A DNA stretch of 64,000 nucleotides from Amycolatopsis sp. CA-230715 (GCF_018736145.1 NZ_CP059997.1:5083501-5147500); one strand, 5' to 3'; shown: positions 44,388-53,971, counted from the stretch's first letter. Notes: a model not told the origin generated them from the sequence alone. A program made the numbers and translations.

Positions 44388-45815
44388 TTACGGCTTCAGC
44401 GGGCCGGGGTAGAGGTACTGGTCCGCGGGCTTCGCGTTGCCGTAGAACCAGGCGTCGAAGAAGCCTTGCAGCCGCTGACCCGAGACCCGCTCGACGAACC
44501 GCTGGAACTCCGGCAGGTTCGCGTTACCGTCCCGGTGCAGGCTCGGCCAGAGCCGCAGCACCGTGTCGAACGCGCGATCGCCGACGGTTCGCCGCAACGC
44601 GTGCAACGCCATCGGGCCCTTGCTGTAGACCGCCGTGAACTCCTTGCCAGGGCCCATGTCGTAGAGCTTTCCCGCCCAGAAGGCCGGGGTGGCCTTCTTC
44701 ACCGCCGCCAGGTAGCGCGCGTCCATGGGCTTGTTCGACTTCGCTTCGCTCCACATCCATTCGGCGTAGCTGGCGAAGCATTCGTTCAGGCACACGTCCT
44801 TCCAGTCGTCCACCGCGACCGAGTCGCCGTACCACTGGTGCGCGTTCTCGTGGACGATCGTGGGCAGGTCTGCCCATCCCGCGTAGACCGGCCTGCTCAT
44901 GGTTTCGAGCGAGAAGCCGATCTGCTCGGTGAGGAAGATGCCGCCCGCGGCGTCGATGGGGTACGGGCCGAACTTCGACGACAGGAAGTCGATGACCTCC
45001 GGCAGCCGCCCTTCCGCCTGCTTCACGGCGTCGGGCACGCCTTGTGCGAACGCGTCCACCACCGGGGCGCCGTCGCGCAGCCGCGAGCGCTTGAAGTCCC
45101 ACTTCCCGATGGCGACGGTCGTCATGTACGGGACGACGGGTGTTTCCTCCGCCCACACGTGGGTGGTTCCTTGCGGGGCTTTGCGGGTGCCGCGCTCCTG
45201 GCCGTTGGCGATCACCCCCCACTCGTCCGGGACGGTGATCGACAGGTGGAAGGTCGCCTTGTCCTTCGGGGTGTCGTTCACCGGGTACCAGGTGGCCGCG
45301 GAATGCGGTTCACCCGCGACGAAGGCGCCGCCGCTTTCGGAGTACTGCCACCCGTTGGCACCGAGGGACGGGTCGCTGATCGCGGTCGGCTTGCCGTGGT
45401 AGGCGATTTCGGCGACGAACGGCTGGCCGCGGCGCAGCGCGCGGGCCGGGGTGATGACCAGTTCGTGCTCGCCGGTCTGCTTGAAGGTCGCCTGCTTGCC
45501 GTTGACCTTCACCGAGTCGACGCCGAGCTTGTGCAGGTCGAGGTTGAACGAACTCAGGTCCTGCGTGGCGCGCGCGGTGACGCGCTGGTTCCCGATCAGG
45601 TCGTGCGATGCCGGGTCGTAGGTCGTCGAGAGCGTGTAGTCGGCGACGTCGTAGCCGCCGTTTCCGTCGGTGGGGTAGTAGCTGTCGCCGGCGCCGTCGC
45701 TGCCCGGCGTCGGGTGACCGGACGCTTCCGCGACCCCGGCACCGAGGGTGAGCCCGGTGAGCACGGCGACCGTCGCGGCCACGGCCGGACGGCGCCAGCG
45801 GGTGCTTCCACTCAT
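44388..45815 (-). CDS. Secreted M1-family zinc aminopeptidase-like protein
   Basis: The protein has 475 aa. A signal peptide covers about residues 1-31 (RWRRP then a hydrophobic core, ending VAEA). The N-terminal beta domain is of the M1 type. The zinc site is HENAHQW (322-328) with the third ligand Glu345 in LNECFASYAEW. The substrate-recognition GAMEN segment is replaced by SLETMSRP, as in the bacterial exported subgroup. It lacks the large C-terminal helical domain of full-length M1 enzymes (about 850 aa), so it belongs to the short secreted class. It is divergent from the SARP-type regulator. Confidence 0.88.
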   Translation of the reverse strand: MSGSTRWRRPAVAATVAVLTGLTLGAGVAEASGHPTPGSDGAGDSYYPTDGNGGYDVADYTLSTTYDPASHDLIGNQRVTARATQDLSSFNLDLHKLGVDSVKVNGKQATFKQTGEHELVITPARALRRGQPFVAEIAYHGKPTAISDPSLGANGWQYSESGGAFVAGEPHSAATWYPVNDTPKDKATFHLSITVPDEWGVIANGQERGTRKAPQGTTHVWAEETPVVPYMTTVAIGKWDFKRSRLRDGAPVVDAFAQGVPDAVKQAEGRLPEVIDFLSSKFGPYPIDAAGGIFLTEQIGFSLETMSRPVYAGWADLPTIVHENAHQWYGDSVAVDDWKDVCLNECFASYAEWMWSEAKSNKPMDARYLAAVKKATPAFWAGKLYDMGPGKEFTAVYSKGPMALHALRRTVGDRAFDTVLRLWPSLHRDGNANLPEFQRFVERVSGQRLQGFFDAWFYGNAKPADQYLYPGPLKP

Positions 45816-45966
45816 GAACACTCCCGTTGATCCAAGAATCCGTGTCGGGCGAACGTATCGTGAACGGGCCGCGCATCCGCGGCGCGAGTCCGTTTTGTCG
45901 GAACAATCCCCACGTCGGTCGGTAGCTCCCGCACCGGGCCGCGCCGCGTTCTGGAAAGCTGGGCAG

Positions 45967-48900
45967 GTGCGCATCGCCCTGCTCGGCCCGGTACGGGCGC
46001 TCGCCGATGACGGTGCCCCGATCGACATCGGCGGCGCCCGCGTGCGCATGCTCCTCGCCAGGCTGGCGCTGGACGCGGGCAAGCCGGTGTCCGTCGATTC
46101 GCTCGTGGACGGTTTGTGGGGCACGGATCTGCCGAGTGACTCCGCGAACGCGTTGCAGTCGCTGGTGTCGAGGTTGCGCCGGGCGCTCCGCGGGGCGGCG
46201 GCCGTCGAATCCTCGGGCGGGGGATACGTGCTCGCCCTCCCGCGCGACGCCGTCGACGTGCACCGGTTCGGCGAGCTCGTCGCGCGCGGCAGCAGGGAGT
46301 TGGCGGCCGGACACCATGAGCAGGCGTCGGCGGTGTTGACGGAGGCGCTCGCGCTGTGGCGGGGTGAGCCGCTGTCCGACGTGCAGGAGGCGCCGTTTGC
46401 CCAGGGGGCGGCCGCGAGGTTCGCCGAGCTGCGCGCCGCTGCCGAGGAAGATCGATTCGACGCCGAAATCGCGTTGGGGCGCCATGGTGCCGTACTCGCC
46501 GATCTCGAGGAGGCGAGCGAACGCGAACCGCTGCGCGAGCGCCTGCTCGGGTTGAGGATCCGTGCGCTGTGCGCCGCGGGGCGGCAGGCCGAGGCGCTCG
46601 GCCTGTACGAACGGCTCCGTGCCGCGCTCGCCGAAGACCTGGGAGTCGACCCGTCGCCGGAACTCCGCGAGATCCACCTGGCCGCCGTCCGGGGACAGTT
46701 AGCGGGCAAAACGTCGCCGAGGAAGCAGGCCGACGATCACCTGCCGGTGCGGCTGACCAGCTTCGTCGGCAGGGACGACGAGCTGCGGTCGATCGGCGCC
46801 CAGCTCGCCGAGGCGCGGCTGGTCAGCCTCATCGGGCCGGGCGGCGCGGGCAAGACCCGGCTCGCCACGGAAGCCGCCGCGCGCCACCCGCTCTACGAGC
46901 GCGGCCGAGTCTGGTTCGTGCCGCTCGCCGGTATCCGGGACGCCGACGCGCTGCCCGCCGCGGTGCTCAGCGCGCTCGGCGTCTGGGACATCCGCCATCG
47001 CGAGCAGACGGCACAGGTGGTCGACGTCCTCGACCGGATCACCGAACAGCTCGCGATCGGTGACGCGCTGCTGGTGCTGGACAACTGCGAGCACCTCGTC
47101 GACGAGGCCGCCGCGTTCACCCACGACCTGCTCGGCCGCGTGCCGGGCCTGCGGGTGCTGGTGACCAGCAGGGAACCGCTCGCGATCACCGGCGAGGCGC
47201 TGTGCCACGTCGGTCCGCTCGGCCTGCCGTCGGAGGGCGTTCCCGTCGCCGAAGCGCCCGCGGTACGGCTGTTCACCGATCGCGCTGCCACGGTGCGCCC
47301 GGGATTCACTCTGGACGAATCGACGGCCGACGCCGTCGTCGAGATCTGCCGACGGCTCGACGGCATGCCGCTGGCGCTCGAACTCGCCGCGGCACGCCTG
47401 CGGTCGATGACACCCGGGCAGATCGCGAAGCGGCTCGACGACCGGTTCCGCCTGCTGACCTCCGGCAGCAGGGTCGCGTTGCCGCGCCAGCGGACACTGC
47501 GTGCGGTGGTCGAGTGGAGCTGGGAACTGCTCACCGAACACGAGTCGATGGTCGCGCGCCGGTTTTCCGTCTTCGCCGCCGGTGCGACCGCGACCGCCGT
47601 GGAAGCGGTCTGCGCCGGCGACGATCTGCCCGCTGAAGACGTCGTGTACGTCCTGGGCTCGCTCGTCGAGAAGTCGATCGTGGACTCCACCGTCGACGAA
47701 GCGGGCGAACCCCGGTACCGCATGCTCGAGACGATTCGCGCGTACGCCATGGAGCGACTCGACGAGTCCGGTGAGAAATCCCGGACCCAGGCGGCGTTCG
47801 CGGTGTACTTCCGCGATCTGCTCGAGGAGATCGAGCCGACGCTGCGCACCGCGGATCAGCTGCACGCGATGGACGTCATGGACGCCGAGTACGGCAACCT
47901 GGTCACGGCCCTGCGGCACGCGATCGACACGGGCGACCTCGACACCGCGCACCGGGTGGTCGGCGCCATGTTCTGGTACTGGGTGATCCGCGGCGTCAAC
48001 GACCAGATCGCCGAATTCACCACCAGCGTGCTCGGCATGGACGGCGACCTCCCGCCGGGTACGCGCACCGCGTTGCGTGCCGTCCAGCTCGTGACCACGG
48101 CCTACCCCGGCGGCGTCGACATCGCCTCGGCGACCGAACTCGCCGAAGAGGCCATCCGCACCGGTGCCGTCGAGCGCTATCCGGGGCTGATGATGGCCGT
48201 CCCGATGCTCGCGTTCTTCGCCAGGGAGCTGTCGCTCGCGGAGACCGTCGTCGATGCCTTCGACCAGATCGACGATCCGTGGTGCCGGGCGTGTGCCGCG
48301 TGGGTACGGAGCTTTCTGCTGACAGAACGCGGCGAACTCGAACGCGGCGAAGAAGTGCGGAACGAGGCGCTGCGGCTGTACGAGCAGGTCGGCGATCGGT
48401 GGGGTATCGCGATGACGCTCAGCATGAAGGCGGAGGGCAGGTCGCTGAGGGGAGATCACGTCGCCGCCATCAGCACTTACCGGCGAGGGCTGGAACTGGC
48501 GCTCGAACTGTCTTCGGACGAGGACGTGGTGCAGCACCTGATCAGGATCGTCGAAGAGCGCGTGCGCAGCGGGGACCTGGACGGTGCGGCCGAGGACATG
48601 CGCCGGGTGGAAGAGCTCGCGGGCCGCAACTGCGGTGGCGAGCTCAAAACGATGGGCCAGCTCGGCCGGATCCCGCTGCTCCGGGCGCAGGGCCGGTACG
48701 ACGAAGGACATCGGCTGCTCGATCAGCTGGACGAAACCGTGCACGACCTGCCGATGCCGCACTGGGTTTACAAGGAGTGGCTCGCCAGAGCCAGGGTCAC
48801 GCTGTTTCTCGCCGAGGGGAAACCGGCGGAAGCAAGGGCGGCGCTGCGGGCCAGCACGATGGCCGTTGACGCCCGCAGGGACATGCCGGACGCGGCGGTC

Positions 48901-49140
48901 GACGCCACGTTGGCCGCGAATCTGCTGCACCAGGAAGGAAACCCGGAAGCGGCCGCGAAGGCGGTCGGCTTGAGCCTCGCGTTGCGCGGCATCCTCGACG
49001 TCGGCGATCCGGAGCTGCGCGAACTGATCGGAAAGCTGAAACAGGAACTCGGTGGCGAAGACTACGAGCGCGTCTTCGCCACCGGTACCGCACTGTCCAA
49101 AGACGACGCCATGGTCACCTTGCGGAAGCTGCTGTCCTGA
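45967..49140 (+). CDS. Large AfsR/SARP-type regulator (BTAD, NB-ARC-like ATPase, TPR)
   Basis: The protein has 1057 aa. An OmpR-like winged-helix DNA-binding domain covers about residues 1-95 (VRIALLGPVRALADDGAPIDIGGARVRMLLARLAL). A bacterial transcriptional activation domain follows to about 245 (VDVHRFGELV, RERLLGLRIRAL). A STAND ATPase comes next, with Walker A LIGPGGAGKTR near 300 and Walker B LLVLDNCEHLVD, then TPR-like helical repeats to the end. Such proteins often switch on secondary metabolism. GTG 45967 is chosen at the domain start; the frame opens earlier within the divergent promoter. The BTAD-ATPase linker is encoded by a palindromic repeat that brings a rare TTA codon. Confidence 0.9.
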   Translation: MRIALLGPVRALADDGAPIDIGGARVRMLLARLALDAGKPVSVDSLVDGLWGTDLPSDSANALQSLVSRLRRALRGAAAVESSGGGYVLALPRDAVDVHRFGELVARGSRELAAGHHEQASAVLTEALALWRGEPLSDVQEAPFAQGAAARFAELRAAAEEDRFDAEIALGRHGAVLADLEEASEREPLRERLLGLRIRALCAAGRQAEALGLYERLRAALAEDLGVDPSPELREIHLAAVRGQLAGKTSPRKQADDHLPVRLTSFVGRDDELRSIGAQLAEARLVSLIGPGGAGKTRLATEAAARHPLYERGRVWFVPLAGIRDADALPAAVLSALGVWDIRHREQTAQVVDVLDRITEQLAIGDALLVLDNCEHLVDEAAAFTHDLLGRVPGLRVLVTSREPLAITGEALCHVGPLGLPSEGVPVAEAPAVRLFTDRAATVRPGFTLDESTADAVVEICRRLDGMPLALELAAARLRSMTPGQIAKRLDDRFRLLTSGSRVALPRQRTLRAVVEWSWELLTEHESMVARRFSVFAAGATATAVEAVCAGDDLPAEDVVYVLGSLVEKSIVDSTVDEAGEPRYRMLETIRAYAMERLDESGEKSRTQAAFAVYFRDLLEEIEPTLRTADQLHAMDVMDAEYGNLVTALRHAIDTGDLDTAHRVVGAMFWYWVIRGVNDQIAEFTTSVLGMDGDLPPGTRTALRAVQLVTTAYPGGVDIASATELAEEAIRTGAVERYPGLMMAVPMLAFFARELSLAETVVDAFDQIDDPWCRACAAWVRSFLLTERGELERGEEVRNEALRLYEQVGDRWGIAMTLSMKAEGRSLRGDHVAAISTYRRGLELALELSSDEDVVQHLIRIVEERVRSGDLDGAAEDMRRVEELAGRNCGGELKTMGQLGRIPLLRAQGRYDEGHRLLDQLDETVHDLPMPHWVYKEWLARARVTLFLAEGKPAEARAALRASTMAVDARRDMPDAAVDATLAANLLHQEGNPEAAAKAVGLSLALRGILDVGDPELRELIGKLKQELGGEDYERVFATGTALSKDDAMVTLRKLLS
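46696..46713. repeat. Palindromic 18-mer in the BTAD-ATPase linker of the SARP-type regulator
   Basis: CAGTTAGCGGGCAAAACG, read Q-L-A-G-K-T. The stop-removing T-to-A change is present and a TTA codon lies at 46699-46701. Confidence 0.8.
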
Positions 49141-49909
49141 CCGGGTTTTCGGAGAACTCCCCGAGTGCCGCCGCGAGCGGAACCACGTCCGGGAAATGCG
49201 TTTGCCCTGGCAGGCCGACGAGTCGTCCGAACGGGACGAGGTCGGCGAGCCACCGGCAGTCCTCCTGCCCTGCCTCGTCGCTCGCGTCGCCGCGCAGCCG
49301 CAACGCGGGAACCGTCAGCTCGGCCCACTGCTCGGGCCGTGGTTCCGCCGAGCTCAGGCACCGCAGGTCCGAGACCACGCCACCGGCGCGTTCTGCCAGC
49401 AGAACGCTGAGCTGGGTCAGATCCTCGCCGGGCGGCATGGCTTCGACCGCGCTGAGGAATTCGGCCACGACCTCGGACTCTTTGTGCTCCGCCAGCAGGT
49501 CCCGCGCCCGGGACAGCATCGGAAGCAGCCCGGGGCCCATTGCGTGCAGCGGCGGTTCGTACAGCGCGAGCGTACTGATCCTGTTGCCCGCGACCCGAGC
49601 GGACTCGAGCGCGGCGATCGCGCCGAAGGAATGTCCGAAGACCATCGCGGGTTCACCGATCCAGTCGAGCACCGCGACGATGTCTTCCGCTTGGTCGCGC
49701 ATCCGGCACGGCCGGGAACCGCTTTCGCCGTAGCCGCGGCGTTCCAGCAGCACCACCCGGTGCCGGTGGGCCAGCGCCGCCATCAGCGGATGGTAAAGCG
49801 GCGGCGGTGCCAGCGACCCGGGCACGACCAGAATCGGCGTGCCGGAGCCGGTGGACTCCACCGTGAGCGCGATGCCGTCCGCTGAGGAGATGATGGCGCC
49901 GGCCGGCAT
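49115..49909 (-). CDS. Alpha/beta-hydrolase
   Basis: The protein has 264 aa. The oxyanion segment is VVPGSLAPPP, the nucleophile elbow VFGHSFGAIAAL carries Ser near residue 94, and a late His sits in GLPGQTHFPD. The acid residue may be Asp in RLRGDASDE. Substrate unknown. It overlaps the 3' end of the convergent SARP-type regulator by 26 bp. Its ATG overlaps the permease stop (TGATG), making it the third gene of the ABC exporter operon. Confidence 0.85.
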   Translation of the reverse strand: MPAGAIISSADGIALTVESTGSGTPILVVPGSLAPPPLYHPLMAALAHRHRVVLLERRGYGESGSRPCRMRDQAEDIVAVLDWIGEPAMVFGHSFGAIAALESARVAGNRISTLALYEPPLHAMGPGLLPMLSRARDLLAEHKESEVVAEFLSAVEAMPPGEDLTQLSVLLAERAGGVVSDLRCLSSAEPRPEQWAELTVPALRLRGDASDEAGQEDCRWLADLVPFGRLVGLPGQTHFPDVVPLAAALGEFSENPVRTAASAR

Positions 49910-50703
49910 CAGCTGGCTTTCCTGCGGTAGCTCACCATCGCGAGCGGGAAGAACACCGCGACCGTGCCCGCCATCCAGGCGAGCGTGCCCAGCAGCGAGC
50001 TCGCGACCACGCCGCCGTTCATCAGGCCCCTCAACGTGTCCGAAAGCAGGCTCACCGGGCTGATGTCGGCCCAGGCCTTCAGCCAGCCCGGCATCTTGTC
50101 GGTCGCCACGAACACGTTGCTGCCGAACGTCAGCGGCATGATGAACACGAACATCAGGCCCTGCACCGCGCCGGGGCTCTTCATCAGCGTGCCGACGAAC
50201 ACGGCGACCCAGCAGAAGCACAGTCCGAACGCGATGGCCAGCGCGACCGCGATGAGCAGGCTGCCGGGATCGGTGCCGAGCCGGTAGCCCATCAGCACGG
50301 CGACCACGAACAGCACCACCATGCACACCAGGTACCGCACGACGTCCGCGAACACCGCGCCGACCAGCGGTGCCGACCTCGCGATGGGCATGCTCCGGAA
50401 CCGGTCGAACACGCCCTTGCTCATATCGGTGTTCAGCTGCACGCCGATCGTCATGCTCGCCTGGAGTACGTTCATCGCCATCACGCCCGGCACGACCATC
50501 TGCAGGTACGCGTCGATGTTCCCGGCCAGCGCGCCGCCGAAGAGGTACACAAATATCACCAGGAAGGTGATCGGCATCAAGGTGACGTCGAGCAGCTGCT
50601 CGGGGTTCTTCTTGATCTTCAGAATGCCGCGCCAGGCCAGCGACAGCCCGTGCTGGAGCGCCAGTGCCGGGCCCACCCTGTTGGGTGTGGTCATCGTGGT
50701 CAT
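49909..50703 (-). CDS. ABC-2 type exporter permease (DrrB-like)
   Basis: The protein has 264 aa and six predicted membrane helices. The segments LPIAR-like FRSMPIARSAPLVGAVFADVVRY, SPVSLLSDTLRGLMNGG and FGSNVFVATDKMPGWLKAWADISP are shared with daunorubicin-exporter DrrB proteins. The start MTTMTTPN at 50703 overlaps the ATPase stop as ATGA. It works with the adjacent ATPase to expel an unidentified compound. Confidence 0.9.
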   Translation of the reverse strand: MTTMTTPNRVGPALALQHGLSLAWRGILKIKKNPEQLLDVTLMPITFLVIFVYLFGGALAGNIDAYLQMVVPGVMAMNVLQASMTIGVQLNTDMSKGVFDRFRSMPIARSAPLVGAVFADVVRYLVCMVVLFVVAVLMGYRLGTDPGSLLIAVALAIAFGLCFCWVAVFVGTLMKSPGAVQGLMFVFIMPLTFGSNVFVATDKMPGWLKAWADISPVSLLSDTLRGLMNGGVVASSLLGTLAWMAGTVAVFFPLAMVSYRRKAS

Positions 50704-51686
50704 GCCAAGCTCTTCTCGTATTCGAAGTCCGAAGTGGACTCTGCGGACTTTGTCGCGGAATTCCCGGTCAGGGAAAGGAAAACCTCGTCGAGACTGGGCA
50801 ACCGCAAGGCCAGCTCGTCGGCGACGATCCCGGCGTCGTCGAGCCTTCGGACCAAAGTGGACAGCAGAACCGGGTCCGACACCGGCGCGGTGAGCAGACC
50901 GTTGTCCTCGTCCCGTGACGGCCTGCCCCCGACCAGTTCGCCGAGGATGCGTTCCACGGCGTCGAGATCGGCCGCCGTGCTGGGACGGACCTGCAGGGTC
51001 TGCCCGCCGACGCGGCGCTTCAGCTCGTCGGAGCGGCCGTTGGCCACGACGCGGCCGTGGTCGATCACCGTGATGGTGTCCGCGAGCTGGTCCGCCTCTT
51101 CGAGGTACTGCGTGGTGAGCAGCACCGTCGACCCGTCCGCGACCAGGCCGCGCACCACCTGCCACACCTCGTTGCGGGCGTGCGGGTCGAGCCCCGTGGT
51201 CGGCTCGTCGAGGTAGATCACCGACGGACGGCCGACCAGGCTCGCGGCCAGGTCGAGTCGCCTGCGCATGCCGCCCGAGTAGGTTTTGATCGACCGGCTC
51301 GCCGCGTCCGTCAGCTCGAACCGCTCCAGCAGCTCCGCCGCGCGTGCGCGCGCGTCGCGCCGCGACAACCTCAGCAGCCTGCCGATGAGCACCAGGTTCT
51401 CGGTGCCGGACAGGTCCTCGTCGACCGACGCGTACTGGCCGGTGAGCCCGATCAGGCTCCGCACCCGCACCGGCTCCTTCACCACGTCGAACCCGCCGAC
51501 CGTGGCGTGCCCCTCGTCCGGGGTCAGCAGCGTCGCCAGGATGCGGACCGCGGTTGTCTTCCCCGCGCCGTTCGGGCCGAGCACGCCGACCACCTTGCCG
51601 GTCGGTACCTCCAGATCGACCCCGTCGAGCGCGGTCGTCGCCCCGAATCGCTTCACCAGGCCTTCGGCCCTGATCGCAAGCGTCAT
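50700..51686 (-). CDS. ABC exporter ATP-binding protein (DrrA-like)
   Basis: The protein has 328 aa. Walker A is GPNGAGKTT (about residues 37-45), the Q-loop is GLTGQYASVDE, the ABC signature KTYSGGMRRRLDLAASL, and Walker B VIYLDEPTTGLDP. The C-terminal extension ending in LPSLDEVFLSLTG is characteristic of the DrrA subfamily. ATG 51686 follows GGGAGGATCC; 51743 is less likely. The divergent neighbour is the EEP-family gene, 102 bp away. Confidence 0.92.
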   Translation of the reverse strand: MTLAIRAEGLVKRFGATTALDGVDLEVPTGKVVGVLGPNGAGKTTAVRILATLLTPDEGHATVGGFDVVKEPVRVRSLIGLTGQYASVDEDLSGTENLVLIGRLLRLSRRDARARAAELLERFELTDAASRSIKTYSGGMRRRLDLAASLVGRPSVIYLDEPTTGLDPHARNEVWQVVRGLVADGSTVLLTTQYLEEADQLADTITVIDHGRVVANGRSDELKRRVGGQTLQVRPSTAADLDAVERILGELVGGRPSRDEDNGLLTAPVSDPVLLSTLVRRLDDAGIVADELALRLPSLDEVFLSLTGNSATKSAESTSDFEYEKSLA

Positions 51687-51788
51687 GGATCCTCCCTCGT
51701 TGCTTGCCGCCAGCATGCGTGCGCGACCTGACAGGCCACGCACAGCGCGCTGTCAAGGGCTGGCACTCGCCGGTGGAAGACTGAGCGC

Positions 51789-52766
51789 ATGGCGGAGGCG
51801 GTAGTCGAAACCGGACGGTTCGCGGGATGGGGGCGGCGCTTGACCAGTGCGGTGCTCGTGGTGCTCGCGGCGGCGTTCGCCTTCGCCGCGTTGTTGAGGC
51901 TGCTGGGCATCGACGGCAACCGCTACACCGCGGCCGTCGTCGCGCTGACCCCGCACGTGGCCGTCGCCGGCGTCGTGCTCGGCGTCGTCTCGCTCGTGCT
52001 GCGGCGGTGGTGGACCGGCGGGATGGTGCTCCTGCTGGCCGCCGCCCTGATCGCCCTGATCGTGCCGAGGGCGGTCGCCGACGATTTGCCCGCTAAAGGC
52101 GGCAGGCCGCTCCGGGTTCTCTCGGCGAACCTGTACTTCGGCCAGGCGGACGCCAAGGCGGTGGTCGGCATGGTTCGGGACCACGACGTCGAGGTGCTCA
52201 GCCTGCTCGAACTGACACCCAAGGCGGTCGCCGCGCTGGATGCCGCCGGGCTGTTCACGCTGCTGCCGAACCGGGTACTGCACGCGATGCCAGGTGGGGC
52301 CGGATCAGGCCTGGTGTCGAAGTACCCGCTGAGCGAACTTTCGCTGGCAGATCGTTCCAACCTCGCCCAGCCGAGCGCGCGCGTCGACCTGGGTGGCGGC
52401 GCCGCGGTGGAGGTGGTCGCCGTGCATCCGGTGCCGCCGACCACTTCGTCGTCCGACTGGCGCGCCGACCTGGAGAAGCTCCCCATGGCAACCTCCGACC
52501 TGCCGGTGCGCCTGCTGGCAGGTGACTTCAACGCCACGCTCGACCACGCCGCTCTACGGCGGTTCCTCGACGGAGGTTATGCCGACGCGGCGGCTCGCAG
52601 CGGGCACGGCCTCAAGCCGACCTGGCCGGACGGCATCTTCCCGCCGCCGGTCACGATCGACCACGTGTTGGTCGACGATCGGGCGACGGTCAGCGACTAC
52701 CAGGTACTCGACATCCCGGGCTCCGACCACTCCGCGATCTTTTGCGGGCTAAACGTTCCCGTGTGA
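51789..52766 (+). CDS. Membrane-anchored endonuclease/exonuclease/phosphatase-family protein
   Basis: The protein has 325 aa. Three membrane helices lie in the first 95 residues, then an EEP phosphoesterase domain on the outer side. Catalytic features seen are the metal Asn in VLSANLYFGQAD, Glu in LLELTP, His and Asn in GDFNATLDHAAL, and the terminal SDHSAIF. Substrates in this family range from nucleic acids to phospholipids; none is indicated. Two palindrome-like stretches occur: one in the linker between membrane and catalytic parts (D-L-P-A-K-G-G) and one encoding the extreme C terminus (F-C-G-L-N-V). The 3' end overlaps the convergent sirtuin gene by 18 bp. Confidence 0.85.
   Translation: MAEAVVETGRFAGWGRRLTSAVLVVLAAAFAFAALLRLLGIDGNRYTAAVVALTPHVAVAGVVLGVVSLVLRRWWTGGMVLLLAAALIALIVPRAVADDLPAKGGRPLRVLSANLYFGQADAKAVVGMVRDHDVEVLSLLELTPKAVAALDAAGLFTLLPNRVLHAMPGGAGSGLVSKYPLSELSLADRSNLAQPSARVDLGGGAAVEVVAVHPVPPTTSSSDWRADLEKLPMATSDLPVRLLAGDFNATLDHAALRRFLDGGYADAAARSGHGLKPTWPDGIFPPPVTIDHVLVDDRATVSDYQVLDIPGSDHSAIFCGLNVPV
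52085..52097. repeat. Palindrome variant in the linker of the EEP-family gene
   Basis: TTTGCCCGCTAAA, reverse complement of the GGGCAAA coding variant. Read L-P-A-K between the last membrane helix and the catalytic domain. Confidence 0.6.
52740..52755. repeat. Palindrome variant at the 3' end of the EEP-family gene
   Basis: TTTTGCGGGCTAAACG. Read F-C-G-L-N just after the catalytic SDHSAIF motif, with a rare CTA codon. It covers the last codons of two convergent genes. Confidence 0.6.
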
Positions 52767-53582
52767 GCCCGGGGAAGACCCGCTGAGGAGGGCGGAGAGG
52801 GCTTCCGACGCCGCGAGGGAAAGCGAGACACCCCGCCCGTGGCGGACCTCGGGCTCTCTCGTGTTGATGCGGATGAGCGCGCCCGTAGCGGCCGAAGCCA
52901 GCTCCGCGTAGCGGCGAACCGTAGGGACCGCTGTCCCCGCCCCAACCTCGACCACCACGAGACCACGGCGTCGTCGTCGCCACGCCGTCAACTCGTCCAG
53001 CTGAAGACGACTGCGACCAGGCAGCCAACCCCAGTCGTCGAACATCAGGATGTTCGGCCGGGCGAGACCCCCGCACCGAGGGCATGCGGGAAGCGGTGGC
53101 ACCGCACGCATGGTGTCCTCGTCGACCGGGATGTCGTGGTCATCGGCGGACCAGATCGCGTCGGAGCAGCGGTCGACGCACTGGAGGTGATGAATCGATC
53201 CGTGCGCCTCGGCCACCTGCGGGAACTCGGCGCGCTGGAACTGCCCATCCACATTGGAGGTGAACACCCGGAAGCCGCCGCTGAGGCGCTCGCCCCACGC
53301 GCGCAGGAGACGGAACCCCTCGTGCGGCACTGTCTTCCGGTACAGCCGCAGGCGGTGGCCGTAGAAGCCCCACGCGAGTTCCGGATCGTCGTCGAAATGC
53401 CGCGGCGTGGCGACTTCGACGAAACTCAGCCCGAGCCGCGCGTAGGGCGGATAGGCACGCCAAAAGCCGTGATCACCACGGAAATCGGGCAAGCCCGAGT
53501 CGACGCCCATTCCGGCACCGGCGCAGACCAGGAGCGCTTCCGCGCCCGCGATCAGGTCGGCGGCACGTTCGAGTTCGCTCAC
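52749..53582 (-). CDS. Divergent Sir2-family NAD-dependent deacylase-like protein
   Basis: The protein has 277 aa. The NAD-binding motif appears as GAGMGVDSGLPDFRG (about residues 21-35) and the general-base His in VAEAHGSIHHLQC. Zinc cysteines are CVDRC and CPRCG, the first pair spaced C-x3-C instead of the usual C-x2-C. The canonical TQNxDxLH is TSNVDGQFQRA, and the GTSLxVxPA loop reads GAGTAVPTVRR. It is therefore a divergent sirtuin subgroup and its acyl-substrate preference is unclear. The ATG overlaps the upstream monooxygenase-like gene by 4 bp. Confidence 0.83.
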   Translation of the reverse strand: MSELERAADLIAGAEALLVCAGAGMGVDSGLPDFRGDHGFWRAYPPYARLGLSFVEVATPRHFDDDPELAWGFYGHRLRLYRKTVPHEGFRLLRAWGERLSGGFRVFTSNVDGQFQRAEFPQVAEAHGSIHHLQCVDRCSDAIWSADDHDIPVDEDTMRAVPPLPACPRCGGLARPNILMFDDWGWLPGRSRLQLDELTAWRRRRRGLVVVEVGAGTAVPTVRRYAELASAATGALIRINTREPEVRHGRGVSLSLAASEALSALLSGSSPGSHGNV

Positions 53583-53890
53583 GCCTCGCGTGGTGAGGCG
53601 CTCTGCACCACCTCGAACTCGAGAAGGCTGGAGCCGGTGCCGACCGGCTTCGCGCGCTCACCCGAGTGGGCCTGCTTCGCCGAGCCGTTCATCCAGGCCT
53701 GGAAGTGCTCATCGGACTCCCAGTGGGTGCAGACGAAATACCGAGTCTCGCCCGCGACAGGGCGGAGCAACTCGAAGCCGAGGAAGCCCGGCTCACCGTC
53801 GACGGCACCGAGCCTGGCTGCGAACCGCTTCTCGAGCTCGGGCCCAGCACCTTCGGGAACCTCGATTGCGTTGATCTTCACTACTGCCAT
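53579..53890 (-). CDS. Antibiotic biosynthesis monooxygenase (ABM)-domain protein
   Basis: The protein has 103 aa and begins MAVVKINAIEVPEGAGPELEKRFAARLG. GEPGFLGFELLRP and YFVCTHWESDEHFQAWMNG follow, the ferredoxin-like ABM fold. Some relatives degrade haem (MhuD/IsdG) and others oxidise quinols. The haem-ligand His of MhuD is not evident, though Trp and His are present in the right region. ATG 53890 is chosen over 53944. It is coupled to the sirtuin gene (ATGA overlap). Confidence 0.82.
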   Translation of the reverse strand: MAVVKINAIEVPEGAGPELEKRFAARLGAVDGEPGFLGFELLRPVAGETRYFVCTHWESDEHFQAWMNGSAKQAHSGERAKPVGTGSSLLEFEVVQSASPREA

Positions 53891-53971
53891 GACCGCCACC
53901 CTACTGACCCGGTCGCCGCCCAAGCGCCATCGAAGGACCCCCACCCCGAAATCCCGCTTCGCCGTTGAGCG

